Source: JAUWGC01 sp963753055 (lineage in GTDB: Bacteria > Bacteroidota > Bacteroidia > Bacteroidales > B18-G4). Taken from it: a DNA stretch of 64,000 nucleotides. The notes below the pieces were generated by a model that was not told the DNA's origin, did not search any database, and saw only the letters and a program-made list of their open reading frames with translations. Positions 35,261 to 45,025 of this stretch are shown here, in pieces; within the stretch, counting starts at the first letter, position 1; the number at the start of each line of letters is the position of its first letter. A program made the position numbers and the translations under genes. The stretch is taken from assembly GCA_963753055.1 (NCBI GenBank), contig CAVWAP010000004.1:1-64000 (forward strand), given 5' to 3'.

Positions 35261-38200
35261 ATGAGAAAGAAATTCTACTCTGTAATTGCCTTGCTATCAG
35301 TGCTTACTTTCACTTTTGTGGGTACAGGACTATATGGACAGACCGATGATCCTAACCTCGATCGAATCCCAGCTGAATTCTATCAATATATGAAAGACCA
35401 GCCACCTCAGAAAAGTTCTGTGGTAACTATTGATGGCTATGATAACTATTACCTGGGAATTGATTTTGCTGAGGGGCATATCAGCGAGAACCCAAATACT
35501 CCCGGCGAATACTTCGTCGCTATGAATATCGATGATACACATTATACAATGGATGGACATGATTGGTCCAACAGCAATGTCTCATGGGGCGGATATTCTA
35601 TCAGGGGAGACGTGCTGACTGCTTATGATTCAGACGGTAACCTGTATTATGAAAACATGTATGGCGCGTCCATTTTAGGTTGTGTAGTGGTCAGGTCATC
35701 TGACAATGGCCAGACATGGTCTTCTCCTGTGGTTGCCATTTCCGGAAACGACAAGAACTGGATGACAGCTGATATGACAGATGGCCCTTATTCGAATTAT
35801 GTTTACACCGTAATGACCAATAGTGGATCGGGTAACTTCGCCCGGAGTACCAACCAGGGCGTTTCATTTCAGAATACATTTGTTGCATCGACCCAATCGC
35901 TGCCAGGAATGATGGTTTGTGTTGGTGCTGATGGCGCTACCAATGGCGGTGCTGTATATATTGTTACTAATTCAGGTGGCTCATTTTCCTCTACCTATAC
36001 TTTTTACCAGTCTTTAAACGGAGGTTCCACCTTCACATATAAATCGGCACAAAATTTCTCAGGCTATGTAGGCACAGATGTTAATGGAAGGAACTCTGTT
36101 CAGAACATGCGTACTCGTCCGTATCCATTCATTACTGCTGATAATAGTAACGGCACGTACCGTGGAAGGCTGTATTTGATATATGCCTCGAACCAACCTG
36201 CAGGCAACGGCAATCAACCGGATATTTTCTGCAGATATTCTGATGATGGCGGTTCATCCTGGTCTGCAGCGGAAACTGTCAATGATGACTTCCCAAGTAC
36301 TGGCAATGCCCAATGGCACCCCGCAACCTGGTGCGATTATGAAACCGGAAGGCTATACGTACAATGGATGGATACACGTGATTCCCCAACCGGGACACAA
36401 GCAATGATATATGGCGCCTATTCAGATGATGGCGGACAATCATTTTCCACCAATCAACAGATCTCAAATGAGCTGATGATAATCAACTGTACAAGCTGCG
36501 GTGGTGGTGGTACACCAAGATACCAGGGCGACTACAATGGTATTATCTCCAACCCTGACGTTTCTATGGCTACATGGTCTGACTTCAGAGATGGACACTT
36601 CGATACATATACGGGTTATTTCCCTGATTATGCAATGCTTCTATCTCCTGATAATAGTGTTGCTACCGGCCTGGTTGCCTCATTTGATGTGGAGGTCCCA
36701 TCTGTGAAATTGTGGGATAAGGATGTTATTTTCACCGCTGAGATTGAAACACCACCTGCAGGAGCATTCACTATTGACTTTCCTTCAGGAAATACACTTT
36801 CCTCATTTCCAGGAACAGTGACTATGGAAGTTCAGGTTGATGAAAAGGTCCCTGTTGGATTTTATGAAATTGTCGTTACAGGAAAAGGTCCTAATGGAAC
36901 ACCTGTACATATCAGAACAGGAACTGTACAGGTTGTGCCACTTACACCACCTGATGCAGATTTCTCTGCAAGCAATACCACTCCTTGTGCTGAAGGAACT
37001 GTTGATTTCTTCGATGAATCTACAGGATTTCCTGATGCCTGGGCATGGGAATTTGATGGTGCAGACCCGGCCACATCAACAGATGAGAACCCAACAGATA
37101 TTATGTATCCTGCATCCGGTACCTATACTGTAACGCTAATTGCGACCAACAGTGCCGGTAGTGATACGGTCACAAAAACAGCTTATATTGATGTAATAGC
37201 CCTGCCAGCCGAGCCAGCCAGCTCCGATGAAGAAGCTTGTTTTGGCAGCACCATTCCTGACCTTATGGCTGAAGGCACAGATATCCAGTGGTACGATGAT
37301 TCCACGCTGAACAACCTGGTCTACTCAGGAAATACATTTGCTGCGGGAGAAACAGAACCAGGAGTCTATACTTATTATGCTACCCAAACATCAGGTGATT
37401 GTGAGAGTAATTCAACTGTAGTTACATTGACGATCTTTGAATTGCCTGAAGTTGGCCTGGAAGCTTTTGAAGCTGTTTGTATCAATGAGGAAGCATTTGA
37501 ATTAACAGGCGGTTCTCCTGAAGGTGGTACATATTCCGGCATGGGTGTTATGGATGATATGTTTGATCCTGCTGAAGCCGGTGCAGGAACACATGAGATC
37601 ACATACACTTATACAGATGGCAATGGATGTATCAATGATACTGTACAAATGATTACAGTTAATGACCTGCCCGATGTGAGCCTGGCTCCCCTGGATGATG
37701 TTTGTGTAAATGCTGAAGGATTTGAACTTAGCGGTGGCACACCTGAAGGCGGACTTTATTCTGGTGCCGGAGTTGAAGCAGGATATTTCGACCCTGCTGA
37801 AGCCGGTGTTGGTAACCATGGGATCACATATGCTTATACTGATGAGAATGGCTGTGAGAACAGTGCCATGCAGGAGATAACTGTAAATGATATACCAGAT
37901 GTTAATATTGGGCCCGATTCACAGCTTTGTGCAGGACTCGAAATTACACTGGATGCAACAACTGCCGGAGCCACATCCTATGAATGGTACCCCGGTGGAG
38001 AAACAACGGCGCAGATCACCGTCGATTCAACAGGAATTGGCATTGGATCACAGATGTTCATTTGTTACGTGACAGATGAAAATGATTGTGCTTCCAGTGA
38101 TACCGTTATGGTGGAATTTGAGGATTGCTCTGCCATCGGTGAGCTGTCAGGAGTTAATAACATGAAGCTTTATCCGAACCCTGGTCATGGTGTATTTTCA

Positions 38201-38407
38201 ATCCAGATCGATACTGAAAAACCAATTGAGTTGAACATCAGGGTTTATAATTACAGTGGAGTGACTGTCGTTGACAGGCAAAATATCCATATTGAAAATT
38301 CTCAGCTTCTTGACCTGGATATGACAGGACAACCGTCAGGTGTTTACCTGGTCACTGTCTGGAACAACCAGGGCAAATGGGTTGAAAAACTAATTATCCG
38401 AAACTAA
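35261..38407 (+). CDS. T9SS-exported BNR/sialidase-like protein with PKD and Ig-like repeats
   Basis: 1048 residues. Signal peptide (FYSVIALLSVLTFTFVGTG). Residues about 50-470 form a sialidase-like beta-propeller with Asp-boxes (SSDNGQTWSSP, STNQGVSF, YSDDGGSSWSAAE, YSDDGGQSFST). A beta-sandwich (470-560), a PKD domain (DADFSASNTTPCAEGTVDFF, about 565-645), an Ig-like domain with PAEPASSDEEACFG, then two tandem 77-residue repeats (LPEVGLEAFEAVCINEEAFE and LPDVSLAPLDDVCVNAEGFE, about 725-880) and another Ig-like unit. Ends in a T9SS type A domain (KLYPNPGHGVFSIQID ... SGVYLVTVWNNQGKWVEKLI). Not demonstrably a sialidase: catalytic Arg triad not located. Followed by a terminator. Confidence 0.85.
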   Translation: MRKKFYSVIALLSVLTFTFVGTGLYGQTDDPNLDRIPAEFYQYMKDQPPQKSSVVTIDGYDNYYLGIDFAEGHISENPNTPGEYFVAMNIDDTHYTMDGHDWSNSNVSWGGYSIRGDVLTAYDSDGNLYYENMYGASILGCVVVRSSDNGQTWSSPVVAISGNDKNWMTADMTDGPYSNYVYTVMTNSGSGNFARSTNQGVSFQNTFVASTQSLPGMMVCVGADGATNGGAVYIVTNSGGSFSSTYTFYQSLNGGSTFTYKSAQNFSGYVGTDVNGRNSVQNMRTRPYPFITADNSNGTYRGRLYLIYASNQPAGNGNQPDIFCRYSDDGGSSWSAAETVNDDFPSTGNAQWHPATWCDYETGRLYVQWMDTRDSPTGTQAMIYGAYSDDGGQSFSTNQQISNELMIINCTSCGGGGTPRYQGDYNGIISNPDVSMATWSDFRDGHFDTYTGYFPDYAMLLSPDNSVATGLVASFDVEVPSVKLWDKDVIFTAEIETPPAGAFTIDFPSGNTLSSFPGTVTMEVQVDEKVPVGFYEIVVTGKGPNGTPVHIRTGTVQVVPLTPPDADFSASNTTPCAEGTVDFFDESTGFPDAWAWEFDGADPATSTDENPTDIMYPASGTYTVTLIATNSAGSDTVTKTAYIDVIALPAEPASSDEEACFGSTIPDLMAEGTDIQWYDDSTLNNLVYSGNTFAAGETEPGVYTYYATQTSGDCESNSTVVTLTIFELPEVGLEAFEAVCINEEAFELTGGSPEGGTYSGMGVMDDMFDPAEAGAGTHEITYTYTDGNGCINDTVQMITVNDLPDVSLAPLDDVCVNAEGFELSGGTPEGGLYSGAGVEAGYFDPAEAGVGNHGITYAYTDENGCENSAMQEITVNDIPDVNIGPDSQLCAGLEITLDATTAGATSYEWYPGGETTAQITVDSTGIGIGSQMFICYVTDENDCASSDTVMVEFEDCSAIGELSGVNNMKLYPNPGHGVFSIQIDTEKPIELNIRVYNYSGVTVVDRQNIHIENSQLLDLDMTGQPSGVYLVTVWNNQGKWVEKLIIRN

Positions 38408-38432
38408 AAACCTTTCTTAATATCAGCAAAAA

Positions 38433-38469
38433 CGGCTGTCCCGATACTTATCGGGACGGCTTTTTTTTT
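38433..38469 (+). terminator. Rho-independent terminator
   Basis: Stem GTCCCGAT/ATCGGGAC (38438-38457, flanked by GC pairs of CGGCT/GGC) with a short ACTT loop, then nine T. 25 nt after the T9SS gene stop. Confidence 0.9.
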
Positions 38470-38471
38470 AG

Positions 38472-38479
38472 TACATTTG
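38472..38479 (+). promoter_or_regulatory. -7 box for the TonB-dependent receptor
   Basis: TACATTTG, exact TAnnTTTG, just after the terminator T-run and 14 nt before ATG 38494, so a very short leader. Confidence 0.5.
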
Positions 38480-38493
38480 AAGTAGATGAATTA

Positions 38494-40653
38494 ATGGTGC
38501 CACTTGTGAGAAAAATTGATTTTTCTGTCTTACTGGTCCTGATAATAATTTGCACAGGAAGCATATCTACTCTTGCCCAGGTAGATGATCCACCTGATAC
38601 CATCATTATTTATGCGCCTTTTGATACCATTGACAATAAACTACAGGAAGTTGTAATTACCGGTACCAGGGTATCAAAACGGATCATCGATATACCCTAT
38701 TCCGTTGTCAGGATCAATAATTTAAATTTCCGGTATGATAAAAATTCCAGTGTTAATGATGTTCTGCCAGCCGTTCCAGGCATGTTCCTTCAATCAAGGT
38801 ACGGTACCCACGATGTAAGGATCTCGATCAGGGGCTTTGGCAGTAAATCAAATTCCGGGATCCGGGGGGTGCGCATACTGCTGGATGATATTCCGGAATC
38901 CGAACCTGATGGACAAACGAGGATTGAAGCCATAGATTTCAATTCTATCGGACGGATTGAAATTGTTAAAGGGAATTCATCTTCATTATATACCAATGCC
39001 CCGGGAGGGGTGGTTAACTTCTTCAATGATATCGACTTCCCCAGATCCAACCTGGTTCAGTTTAACCAGTTTGGCTCTTTTGGCTTAAGAAGAAATGGGT
39101 TGAAAGTTGGTGTCAGAACGGATAAGTATAGTTTCCTCAATACCTATAGCTATCACAATTATGATGGCTATAGGGAACATAACAGCGAATACTGGCATAT
39201 TTTAAATACTGTGCTGGAAACCAGGCCGTCAGCAAACACCAGCCTGAAGATACTTGCGTATTTTGTGCATGGGCAGATCAGGCTGCCCGGATCATTGACA
39301 AAGGAAGAGTTTGATGAAGATCCCTGGCAGGCAGATCCAAGGGCCGTTGATCGTGACCTGAAACGATTATCAACCAAAGGCCGACTGGGTATCAGGTATA
39401 ATGCAAAGTTTGGAAGGTCGTTGAATAACGAGGTTGAGGTAACTACTTATGCTACCATTAAGTATTTCGAAAGAACGTCAAGACAGTACAGGATAATTAA
39501 CAGAAACGGCCTGGGCCTCACCGCCATTTACGTAAACCGGACTAAATTCGGAAAGCTTATCAACGAATTTTCCTTTGGCGGTGATCTCCTGTTCCAGCCT
39601 GCAAGGACGGAATATTATGATAATATCAATGGTCAGAAAGGGGACCAGCTGTTACAGCTTACTAATGAGAAGATAGGAAACACAGGATTTTTTCTCTCTG
39701 ATAACTTCGAAGTGTGGAAAGATAAGATGTTTGTACTGCTTACCGGCAGGTATGATAATGTGACCTATAGCCTGACTGAACAAACGCTTCCTTCCCGCAC
39801 TGATAACAGGAATTTCCGTGCTTTCACACCAAAGCTAGCCCTGAATTATAAAATAAGCACCTGGGTATCATTGTATTCTTCTTTTGGGCTCAGCTTCGAC
39901 AGTCCGGCCAAGAACGAACTTGAAAGTGTTGACCCGGGCTTCCTTTATAACCAGGAACTGCAGCCCCAGGAATCAATGAACTTTGAGATAGGCATAAAAG
40001 GATACCTGCTTAGCCATGAACGGAATTATTTTAAAAAGATCCTGTTTGAAGCTACCCTGTTCAACATTAATATCGACAATGAGATCGTGCCATTTGAGGT
40101 TTTTGGAGATGTATTTTTTAGAAATGCTGCTAAAACCATTCGTCGTGGCCTGGAACTGGGGAGCAGCCTGGAGTTATACAAGGATTTGAATTTCACCTTG
40201 TCATATACATACTCAGGCTTTAGCTATGATTCATATAACGCCAAAATAATTGTGCTTGACCCTGATGGATCCATCAGGACTGAAGAAAAGGATTTTTCAG
40301 GAAATATTGTTCCCAGTGTCCCAAAGAATAACCTGTACCTGGCCCTGTCGTACGCCTGGCCGTTTCACAGGAATGTCAAAGGATTTGCAAAATTCAGTTA
40401 TATGGGAATAAGCAGCCTATGGGTTGATGATGCCAACTCAGAGCATACAAACGCCTATAATTTGTTGAATACAGTGCTTGGACTGGATATGAAATTCGGG
40501 GATTTTAATGTATTGCTATCAGGAAGTCTTAATAATATGCTTGACGTGGTCTATGTTGGGTTTACCAATACCAATTCGGTTGACCGGAGATTTTATGAAG
40601 CAGGAGAGCCGCGGAATTACTTTATTTCCCTGAATCTTGGGTATAGATTTTAG
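38494..40653 (+). CDS. TonB-dependent outer-membrane receptor
   Basis: 719 residues. Signal helix (FSVLLVLIICTGSISTLAQ), TonB box region (LQEVVITGTRVSKRIIDIPY), plug domain (NDVLPAVPGMFLQSRYGTHD, ISIRGFGSKSNSGIRGVRIL, IGRIEIVKGNSSSLYTNAPG-GVVNF) and a 22-strand barrel ending in NYFISLNLGYRF with terminal Phe. No carboxypeptidase-regulatory N-terminal domain, so it is FecA/PhuR-like rather than SusC-like. Imports a siderophore, cobalamin or similar ligand across the outer membrane using TonB; ligand unknown. No SusD-like partner. Confidence 0.9.
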   Translation: MVPLVRKIDFSVLLVLIIICTGSISTLAQVDDPPDTIIIYAPFDTIDNKLQEVVITGTRVSKRIIDIPYSVVRINNLNFRYDKNSSVNDVLPAVPGMFLQSRYGTHDVRISIRGFGSKSNSGIRGVRILLDDIPESEPDGQTRIEAIDFNSIGRIEIVKGNSSSLYTNAPGGVVNFFNDIDFPRSNLVQFNQFGSFGLRRNGLKVGVRTDKYSFLNTYSYHNYDGYREHNSEYWHILNTVLETRPSANTSLKILAYFVHGQIRLPGSLTKEEFDEDPWQADPRAVDRDLKRLSTKGRLGIRYNAKFGRSLNNEVEVTTYATIKYFERTSRQYRIINRNGLGLTAIYVNRTKFGKLINEFSFGGDLLFQPARTEYYDNINGQKGDQLLQLTNEKIGNTGFFLSDNFEVWKDKMFVLLTGRYDNVTYSLTEQTLPSRTDNRNFRAFTPKLALNYKISTWVSLYSSFGLSFDSPAKNELESVDPGFLYNQELQPQESMNFEIGIKGYLLSHERNYFKKILFEATLFNINIDNEIVPFEVFGDVFFRNAAKTIRRGLELGSSLELYKDLNFTLSYTYSGFSYDSYNAKIIVLDPDGSIRTEEKDFSGNIVPSVPKNNLYLALSYAWPFHRNVKGFAKFSYMGISSLWVDDANSEHTNAYNLLNTVLGLDMKFGDFNVLLSGSLNNMLDVVYVGFTNTNSVDRRFYEAGEPRNYFISLNLGYRF

Positions 40654-40654
40654 G

Positions 40655-40711
40655 ATTTACGGTTTACAATTTAGAATTTAGAATTTAGAATATTGTGTTT
40701 AATAGTTAGTA
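40655..40711. repeat. Dispersed repeat with ATTTAGA tandem heptamers
   Basis: GGATTTACGGTTTACA, then ATTTAGA three times in tandem, then ATTGTGTTTAATAGTTAGTA. Fills the whole gap between the TonB receptor and the next gene and reaches its start codon. Confidence 0.7.
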
Positions 40712-42325
40712 TTGAGTAGTAAGATTAAGATATTATTTGTGGTTGCAGCTGTTTCCCTGTCTTTTGCTGTATTTGGGCAGTATGGAGGGGAGGTACGGTT
40801 TGAGGGAAATTACAGGATCTATCCCGGCAATGTAAATCAAACAGAGGTCTTTATTGTAAAAAGTCCACTGGACGATAATCTCCTTTTCTCTTCCTGCAAC
40901 ACCCTGACCTTTATTCCTTTCTTTGTTAGTGAGGGAATCTATGTTACTGAAAATGGAGGCAATAGCTGGTATGGCAATGACACCAGTACCGGAGAACCCA
41001 TTGCATTCCATGGCGGAGACCCGGGCATTACGATTGATAAAAATGGAACCATGGTTCTTACCAGGCTAGGACGATCGCCGTTTTCAGGACTGTATTCACA
41101 TTATTCCACTGATAATGGACAGACATGGTCTTCACAGCTGGTAATCTCCACCGACGACCTGGAGCGTGCTGCTGTGGCCTCGGATGTTAATCCGGCAAGT
41201 GCTTATTATGGCAGGACTTATGCCGCCTGGGTAAGGTTCTCACCTCCATTCCCAATAGTGATGTCATACACTGATGACGGGGGACAGAGCTGGAGCGTTC
41301 CTCAGCCGATCAATAACCCTCCGAACAGAAGTGCAGGAGGTGATGTTTGTATCGGGCCGGATGGACAGGTTTATGTTTGCTGGGCAGGGGTGACCGAGGT
41401 TTCTCCTTTTAAGGAAATATATGTTGGATTTGCGATGTCGGATGATGGAGGAGAGAACTGGGATGTTACTGAGAATGCATTTCCCATGAATGGCATTACA
41501 GGTGTGCTTTCCGAGAAAGGTAATATCAGGGTGAATGGCTTGCCGGGCATTGATGTAGATACTACCGGAGGCGACAGGCATGGCTGGATCTATATTGTGA
41601 CAGGACAAAAGGAACTTGCACCGGCAGGGGCTGATCCGGATATCATCCTACATCGTTCTGCTGACGGTGGTGAAAGCTGGTCACCGGGGATCCGGGTCAA
41701 CCAGGATGTAAGCAATAATGGCAAAATACAGTATTTCCCATCGGTTCATATTGATAAGTTCGGTGCTGTGGACGTGCTTTTTTATGATGACCGGGCAACT
41801 ACCAGTGACTCAGCAGGTGTATTCCTGGCCCGATCACCCAATGGAGGTGATGACTGGACTGAATATGAGATCAGTGATCATAACTACAAGCCAGAGCCCA
41901 TTGGTGGCCTGGGACAGGGTTACCAGGGCGATAATATTGACTTGACTTCAACAGAAACAAGCATCTGGCCGGTATGGATGGATAACTCGACAGGGATCTA
42001 TCAGATATGGACGGTACCGGTGGAATTTACATCGTTGGATGGATTAGATGATAATGAATTAATTCAATTTGAGTTAAAGCAGAACGTGCCTAACCCTTTT
42101 CAGAGAAGGACAACAGTTAGATACAAGATGCAAGTTCCAGGATACAAGATATTGAAGATTTTTGATTTGTATGGCAGGGTTGTGCAGGAGTTAAGTAGTA
42201 AAAACCAATATCCTGGAACCTATGAGGTTGAGGTGGATATGACCGGGTATAAAGCTGGGATTTATTATTACACATTAACAGTGAATGGAGTAACAGAAGC
42301 ACGGAAAATGGTATTGGGTCATTAG
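40712..42325 (+). CDS. T9SS-exported BNR-repeat (sialidase-like) protein
   Basis: 537 residues. The only start before the signal peptide (KIKILFVVAAVSLSFAVFGQ) is TTG at 40712; an in-frame TAG lies 7 nt upstream. Sialidase-like propeller with Asp-boxes: TENGGNSWYG, STDNGQTWSSQ, YTDDGGQSWSVP, SDDGGENWDVT, SADGGESWSPG, SPNGGDDWTEY. Ends in a T9SS type A domain (LKQNVPNPFQRRTTVRYKMQ ... YKAGIYYYTLTVNGVTEARK). Shares architecture with the 35261-38407 protein without the PKD/Ig-like stalk. Substrate unknown. The C-terminal domain contains a repeat-derived piece (42120-42150). Confidence 0.82.
   Translation: MSSKIKILFVVAAVSLSFAVFGQYGGEVRFEGNYRIYPGNVNQTEVFIVKSPLDDNLLFSSCNTLTFIPFFVSEGIYVTENGGNSWYGNDTSTGEPIAFHGGDPGITIDKNGTMVLTRLGRSPFSGLYSHYSTDNGQTWSSQLVISTDDLERAAVASDVNPASAYYGRTYAAWVRFSPPFPIVMSYTDDGGQSWSVPQPINNPPNRSAGGDVCIGPDGQVYVCWAGVTEVSPFKEIYVGFAMSDDGGENWDVTENAFPMNGITGVLSEKGNIRVNGLPGIDVDTTGGDRHGWIYIVTGQKELAPAGADPDIILHRSADGGESWSPGIRVNQDVSNNGKIQYFPSVHIDKFGAVDVLFYDDRATTSDSAGVFLARSPNGGDDWTEYEISDHNYKPEPIGGLGQGYQGDNIDLTSTETSIWPVWMDNSTGIYQIWTVPVEFTSLDGLDDNELIQFELKQNVPNPFQRRTTVRYKMQVPGYKILKIFDLYGRVVQELSSKNQYPGTYEVEVDMTGYKAGIYYYTLTVNGVTEARKMVLGH
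42120..42150. repeat. In-frame ATACAAGATGCAAG-type repeat in a T9SS domain
   Basis: GATACAAGATGCAAGTTCCA then GGATACAAGAT, two copies of GATACAAGAT; codes RYKMQVPGYKI directly before the LKIFDLYGRVV strand of the sorting domain. Confidence 0.55.
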
Positions 42326-42336
42326 CAATAGAAACA

Positions 42337-42364
42337 GATCCCTCGACTCCGCTTGGGATGACAG
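42337..42364. repeat. REP-like element GATCCCTCGACTCCGC type
   Basis: GATCCCTCGACTCCGCTTGG then GATGACAG, between two convergent T9SS genes; shares GATCCCTCGAC with the in-gene element at 59410-59472. Confidence 0.6.
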
Positions 42365-42377
42365 CAAAAGGGGGACA

Positions 42378-43646
42378 TTAATGGTGTTTTACAACCAGCT
42401 TTGTTGTACCTAGCCAACTATCAGACTTCAATTGTATGCAGTAAATACCTTCAGGGAGAAGACTTATGTCAATGGTATTGCTCTGAAGATTCATTTCTCT
42501 TACTTTTTTACCTAAAACATCGTATATTCTCAATACTTTCATCTTGAGTCTTGTGTCTTGAGTCTTGATTCTAATTACATCATCACATGGATTCGGATAG
42601 ACCAGGAACCCAATCTTCTCTTCCTCATTTGGATTCAGCAACCCCACAGAACTCGCATCATATCTAAGTACAGCACCATGATCACCAACAGCATACCCAT
42701 GAAGCGAATCGGGAAAGATCATGTCATAGATTGCGGAGTTGTCAGGAGATGGTATTTCTGTCCAGGTGAGGCCGGCATCCAGACTGTAGATTAACTTCTG
42801 CCGGGGGCCAAGCGGTGCCCATGCCTCGGTTTCATTCCTGAAGTCCAGGTCATAGGCATTGCCCTGCATCGTAAGCTCTTCGTAATTCCAGTTTATACCG
42901 CCGTTGGCAGTGCGTATCATTCCCACACCATAGCCAAAGTCAGGATCACCACCGGAGCCGAGTACGGTTACTGAATCGAAAAGATGAAGCCCGTGCACTT
43001 CATCAGCTGGTGCATCGGCATTATCGATAGGATACCATTTTTCTCCACCATTGGATGTGCTCCAGGTAACCCCGGCGATATCAAACAAGCCTCCGCAGGC
43101 ATAGCCGTAGTTTTCATCATAAAAGGCAATATTCAACACAGGGAAGAATGCCAGGGCGTTGGTATCGACAGCCGCCTGTGTCCAGGTGATCCCGCCATCT
43201 GTTGTTTTTACAATTGCATGCGGACTGCCTCCCATCCAGCCGTTCAAGGAGTCAAGGTAGAGGATGCAATTGATGAAGATGTTGTTTTCAGGATAAGGAT
43301 AGCCCGTCCAGGTCGCACCACCATTGGTGGTTTTCAGGATTAATGTACCAAAGAAACCTTCAAAATTCCATGAGGCAGCCCAACCAAGGTTACGATTCAG
43401 GAAAAAGACATTCCTTATATTATTTTCCGTCTGGCTGTCCTGGACAACCCAGCTTTCTCCACCATCACTTGTATGAATGATCGTTCCGGTATCACCCACC
43501 GCCCAGCCATACAGACTGTCGGTAAAGTAAACTGAGCGGAGTGACTGTGTAGTAGGAACGTCGGTCTTTTCCCATGTCCCTTGTGCGGCGGTAGACAGCT
43601 GAATCAGCAGTATGGTAATAGTCAGTATGACATAGCGAATGGACAT
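42378..43646 (-). CDS. Ycf48/BNR-type beta-propeller protein with T9SS domain
   Basis: 422 residues. Signal peptide (YVILTITILLIQLSTAAQG), then a propeller of Ycf48-like repeats: SLRSVYFTDSLYGWAVGDTG, IIHTSDGGESWVVQDS, LILKTTNGGATWTGY, IVKTTDGGITWTQAAVD, MIRTANGGINWNYEELT, LIYSLDAGLTWTEI, LHGYAVGDHGAVLRYD. From about 340 a T9SS type A domain (FLVYPNPCDDVIRIKT ... LLPEGIYCIQLKS). Exported; probably a surface binding protein, not an enzyme. A repeat-derived stretch codes IKTQDTRLK in its sorting domain. Confidence 0.82.
   Translation of the reverse strand: MSIRYVILTITILLIQLSTAAQGTWEKTDVPTTQSLRSVYFTDSLYGWAVGDTGTIIHTSDGGESWVVQDSQTENNIRNVFFLNRNLGWAASWNFEGFFGTLILKTTNGGATWTGYPYPENNIFINCILYLDSLNGWMGGSPHAIVKTTDGGITWTQAAVDTNALAFFPVLNIAFYDENYGYACGGLFDIAGVTWSTSNGGEKWYPIDNADAPADEVHGLHLFDSVTVLGSGGDPDFGYGVGMIRTANGGINWNYEELTMQGNAYDLDFRNETEAWAPLGPRQKLIYSLDAGLTWTEIPSPDNSAIYDMIFPDSLHGYAVGDHGAVLRYDASSVGLLNPNEEEKIGFLVYPNPCDDVIRIKTQDTRLKMKVLRIYDVLGKKVREMNLQSNTIDISLLPEGIYCIQLKSDSWLGTTKLVVKHH
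42543..42570. repeat. In-frame CAAGACTCAAGACACAAGACTC repeat in a T9SS domain (reverse strand)
   Basis: Reverse strand AATCAAGACTCAAGACACAA then GACTCAAG: tandem CAAGACT/CAAGACA units coding IKTQDTRLK, directly before the VLRIYDVLGKKV strand. Confidence 0.6.
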
Positions 43647-43692
43647 AGGGTCAAATGTACGATAGAATTGTTAATTCACTAAATGAAATTGC

Positions 43693-43700
43693 TAATTTTG
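43693..43700 (+). promoter_or_regulatory. -7 box for the aminotransferase
   Basis: TAATTTTG fits TAnnTTTG, 19 nt before ATG 43720. Confidence 0.45.
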
Positions 43701-43719
43701 TACATCCAGAATCAATGAG

Positions 43720-45025
43720 ATGACACAAATCAAAAAGAACAAGTTTCAGGTAAACCTTAACCTGAACGTCCGTGGACTGGAGCCTTCAGCCACGCTTGCT
43801 ATCAATGAGAAATGCCGGCAGATGATGCGGGAAAACCGTGAGGTTTTCAGGCTGGGCCTGGGACAATCTCCGTTTCCTGTCCCGGATGAGGTAGTGGAGG
43901 CGTTGTGCCAGAATGCACACCAGAAAGATTACCTGCCTGTCAGTGGACTGCCACAACTCAGGGAGGCCATTACCGGGTTCAACCTTCGCATGCATAAAGT
44001 TGACGACAGACCTGATGATGTCTTCATCGGCCCGGGCTCCAAAGAGTTGATCTTTATCTTGCAACTTGTCTACTACGGCGACCTGATCATACCTACTCCT
44101 AGCTGGGTATCCTATGCTCCGCAAGCAAAGATCATTGGCAGGAACGTCCAATGGGTGCCTACATACCATGATAATGACCTGAGGATGAGCCCCGACATGC
44201 TTGAAGAGATTTGTAAGAAAGATCCCGATAAGCCCCGGATTGCTATCCTGAATTATCCGTCCAACCCTACCGGGGTTACCTATCCTATTGAACGGCTAAA
44301 AAGGCTGGCGGAAGTGGCAAGAAAATACAATGTCATCCTTGTGTCGGATGAGATATACGGACTCCTGCATCATAATAACCAGCATGTTTCCGTTGCCCGC
44401 TATTATCCTGAAGGCACGATCATCAGCAATGGCCTGAGCAAATGGTGTGGCGCAGGGGGATGGCGCCTCGGCTACTTTTCCTTCCCTTCAGGACTTAAAT
44501 GGCTGCAGGATGCCATGAAGGTGGTTGCCAGCGAGACGTTTACCGCAACCAGCGCACCGATACAATACGCTGCAGTTAAGGCTTTTGAGGGTGGTCCATT
44601 CCTGGATGAATACCTGATCAAAGCTCGCATTGTGCTCAAGACAATACTGAAATATATCATGGTCCGGTTCGATAAATTAAACATTGCCTATCCTCATCCC
44701 CAGGGAGGTTTTTACATATTCCCGGATTTTGAATTTTACAGGGAACAATTAAATAACAAAGGAATTCACACCGGGCGTGAACTTTGTGAGAGACTCTTGC
44801 AGGATACCGGTGTGGCCATGCTTCCAGGAGTGGATTTCGGCCGACCTCCGGAAGAGCTTTCAGCAAGAATAGCTTATGTGGATTTCAATGGCGCAGATGC
44901 TATTAAGAGCCTCAACGGTCCTGCTGGAAAATCATAAGGACAACCATGATCATTTTGTCACAAGCTATTGTCCCAATATTACCGCAGCAATTGATCGTCT
45001 TGGCAATTGGCTCAAGGACTTGTAA
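43720..45025 (+). CDS. Class I/II PLP aminotransferase, late frameshift
   Basis: Fold-type I aminotransferase. PLP Lys in SNGLSKWCGAGGWRLGYFSF, cofactor Asp in VILVSDEIYGLLH, ILNYPSNPTGVTYP, and GLGQSPFPVPDEVVEAL near the N-terminus. The open frame stops at 44937 after ADAIKSLNGPAGKS, but removing one base at about 44902 (GCTATTA to GCTTTA) continues ADALRASTVLLENHKDNHDH ... NITAAIDRLGNWLKDL to TAA at 45023-45025, which makes the normal C-terminal helices. So the real product is about 434 residues and the frameshift is a mutation or a sequence error. The corrected end overlaps the convergent lipid-kinase gene by 14 nt. Amino-acid specificity unknown. Confidence 0.85.

Noticed and set aside
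35261..42325. Calling the BNR proteins sialidases
   Set aside because: Asp-boxes are clear but the catalytic Arg triad, Tyr and Asp of sialidases were not identified; only a propeller fold is supported.
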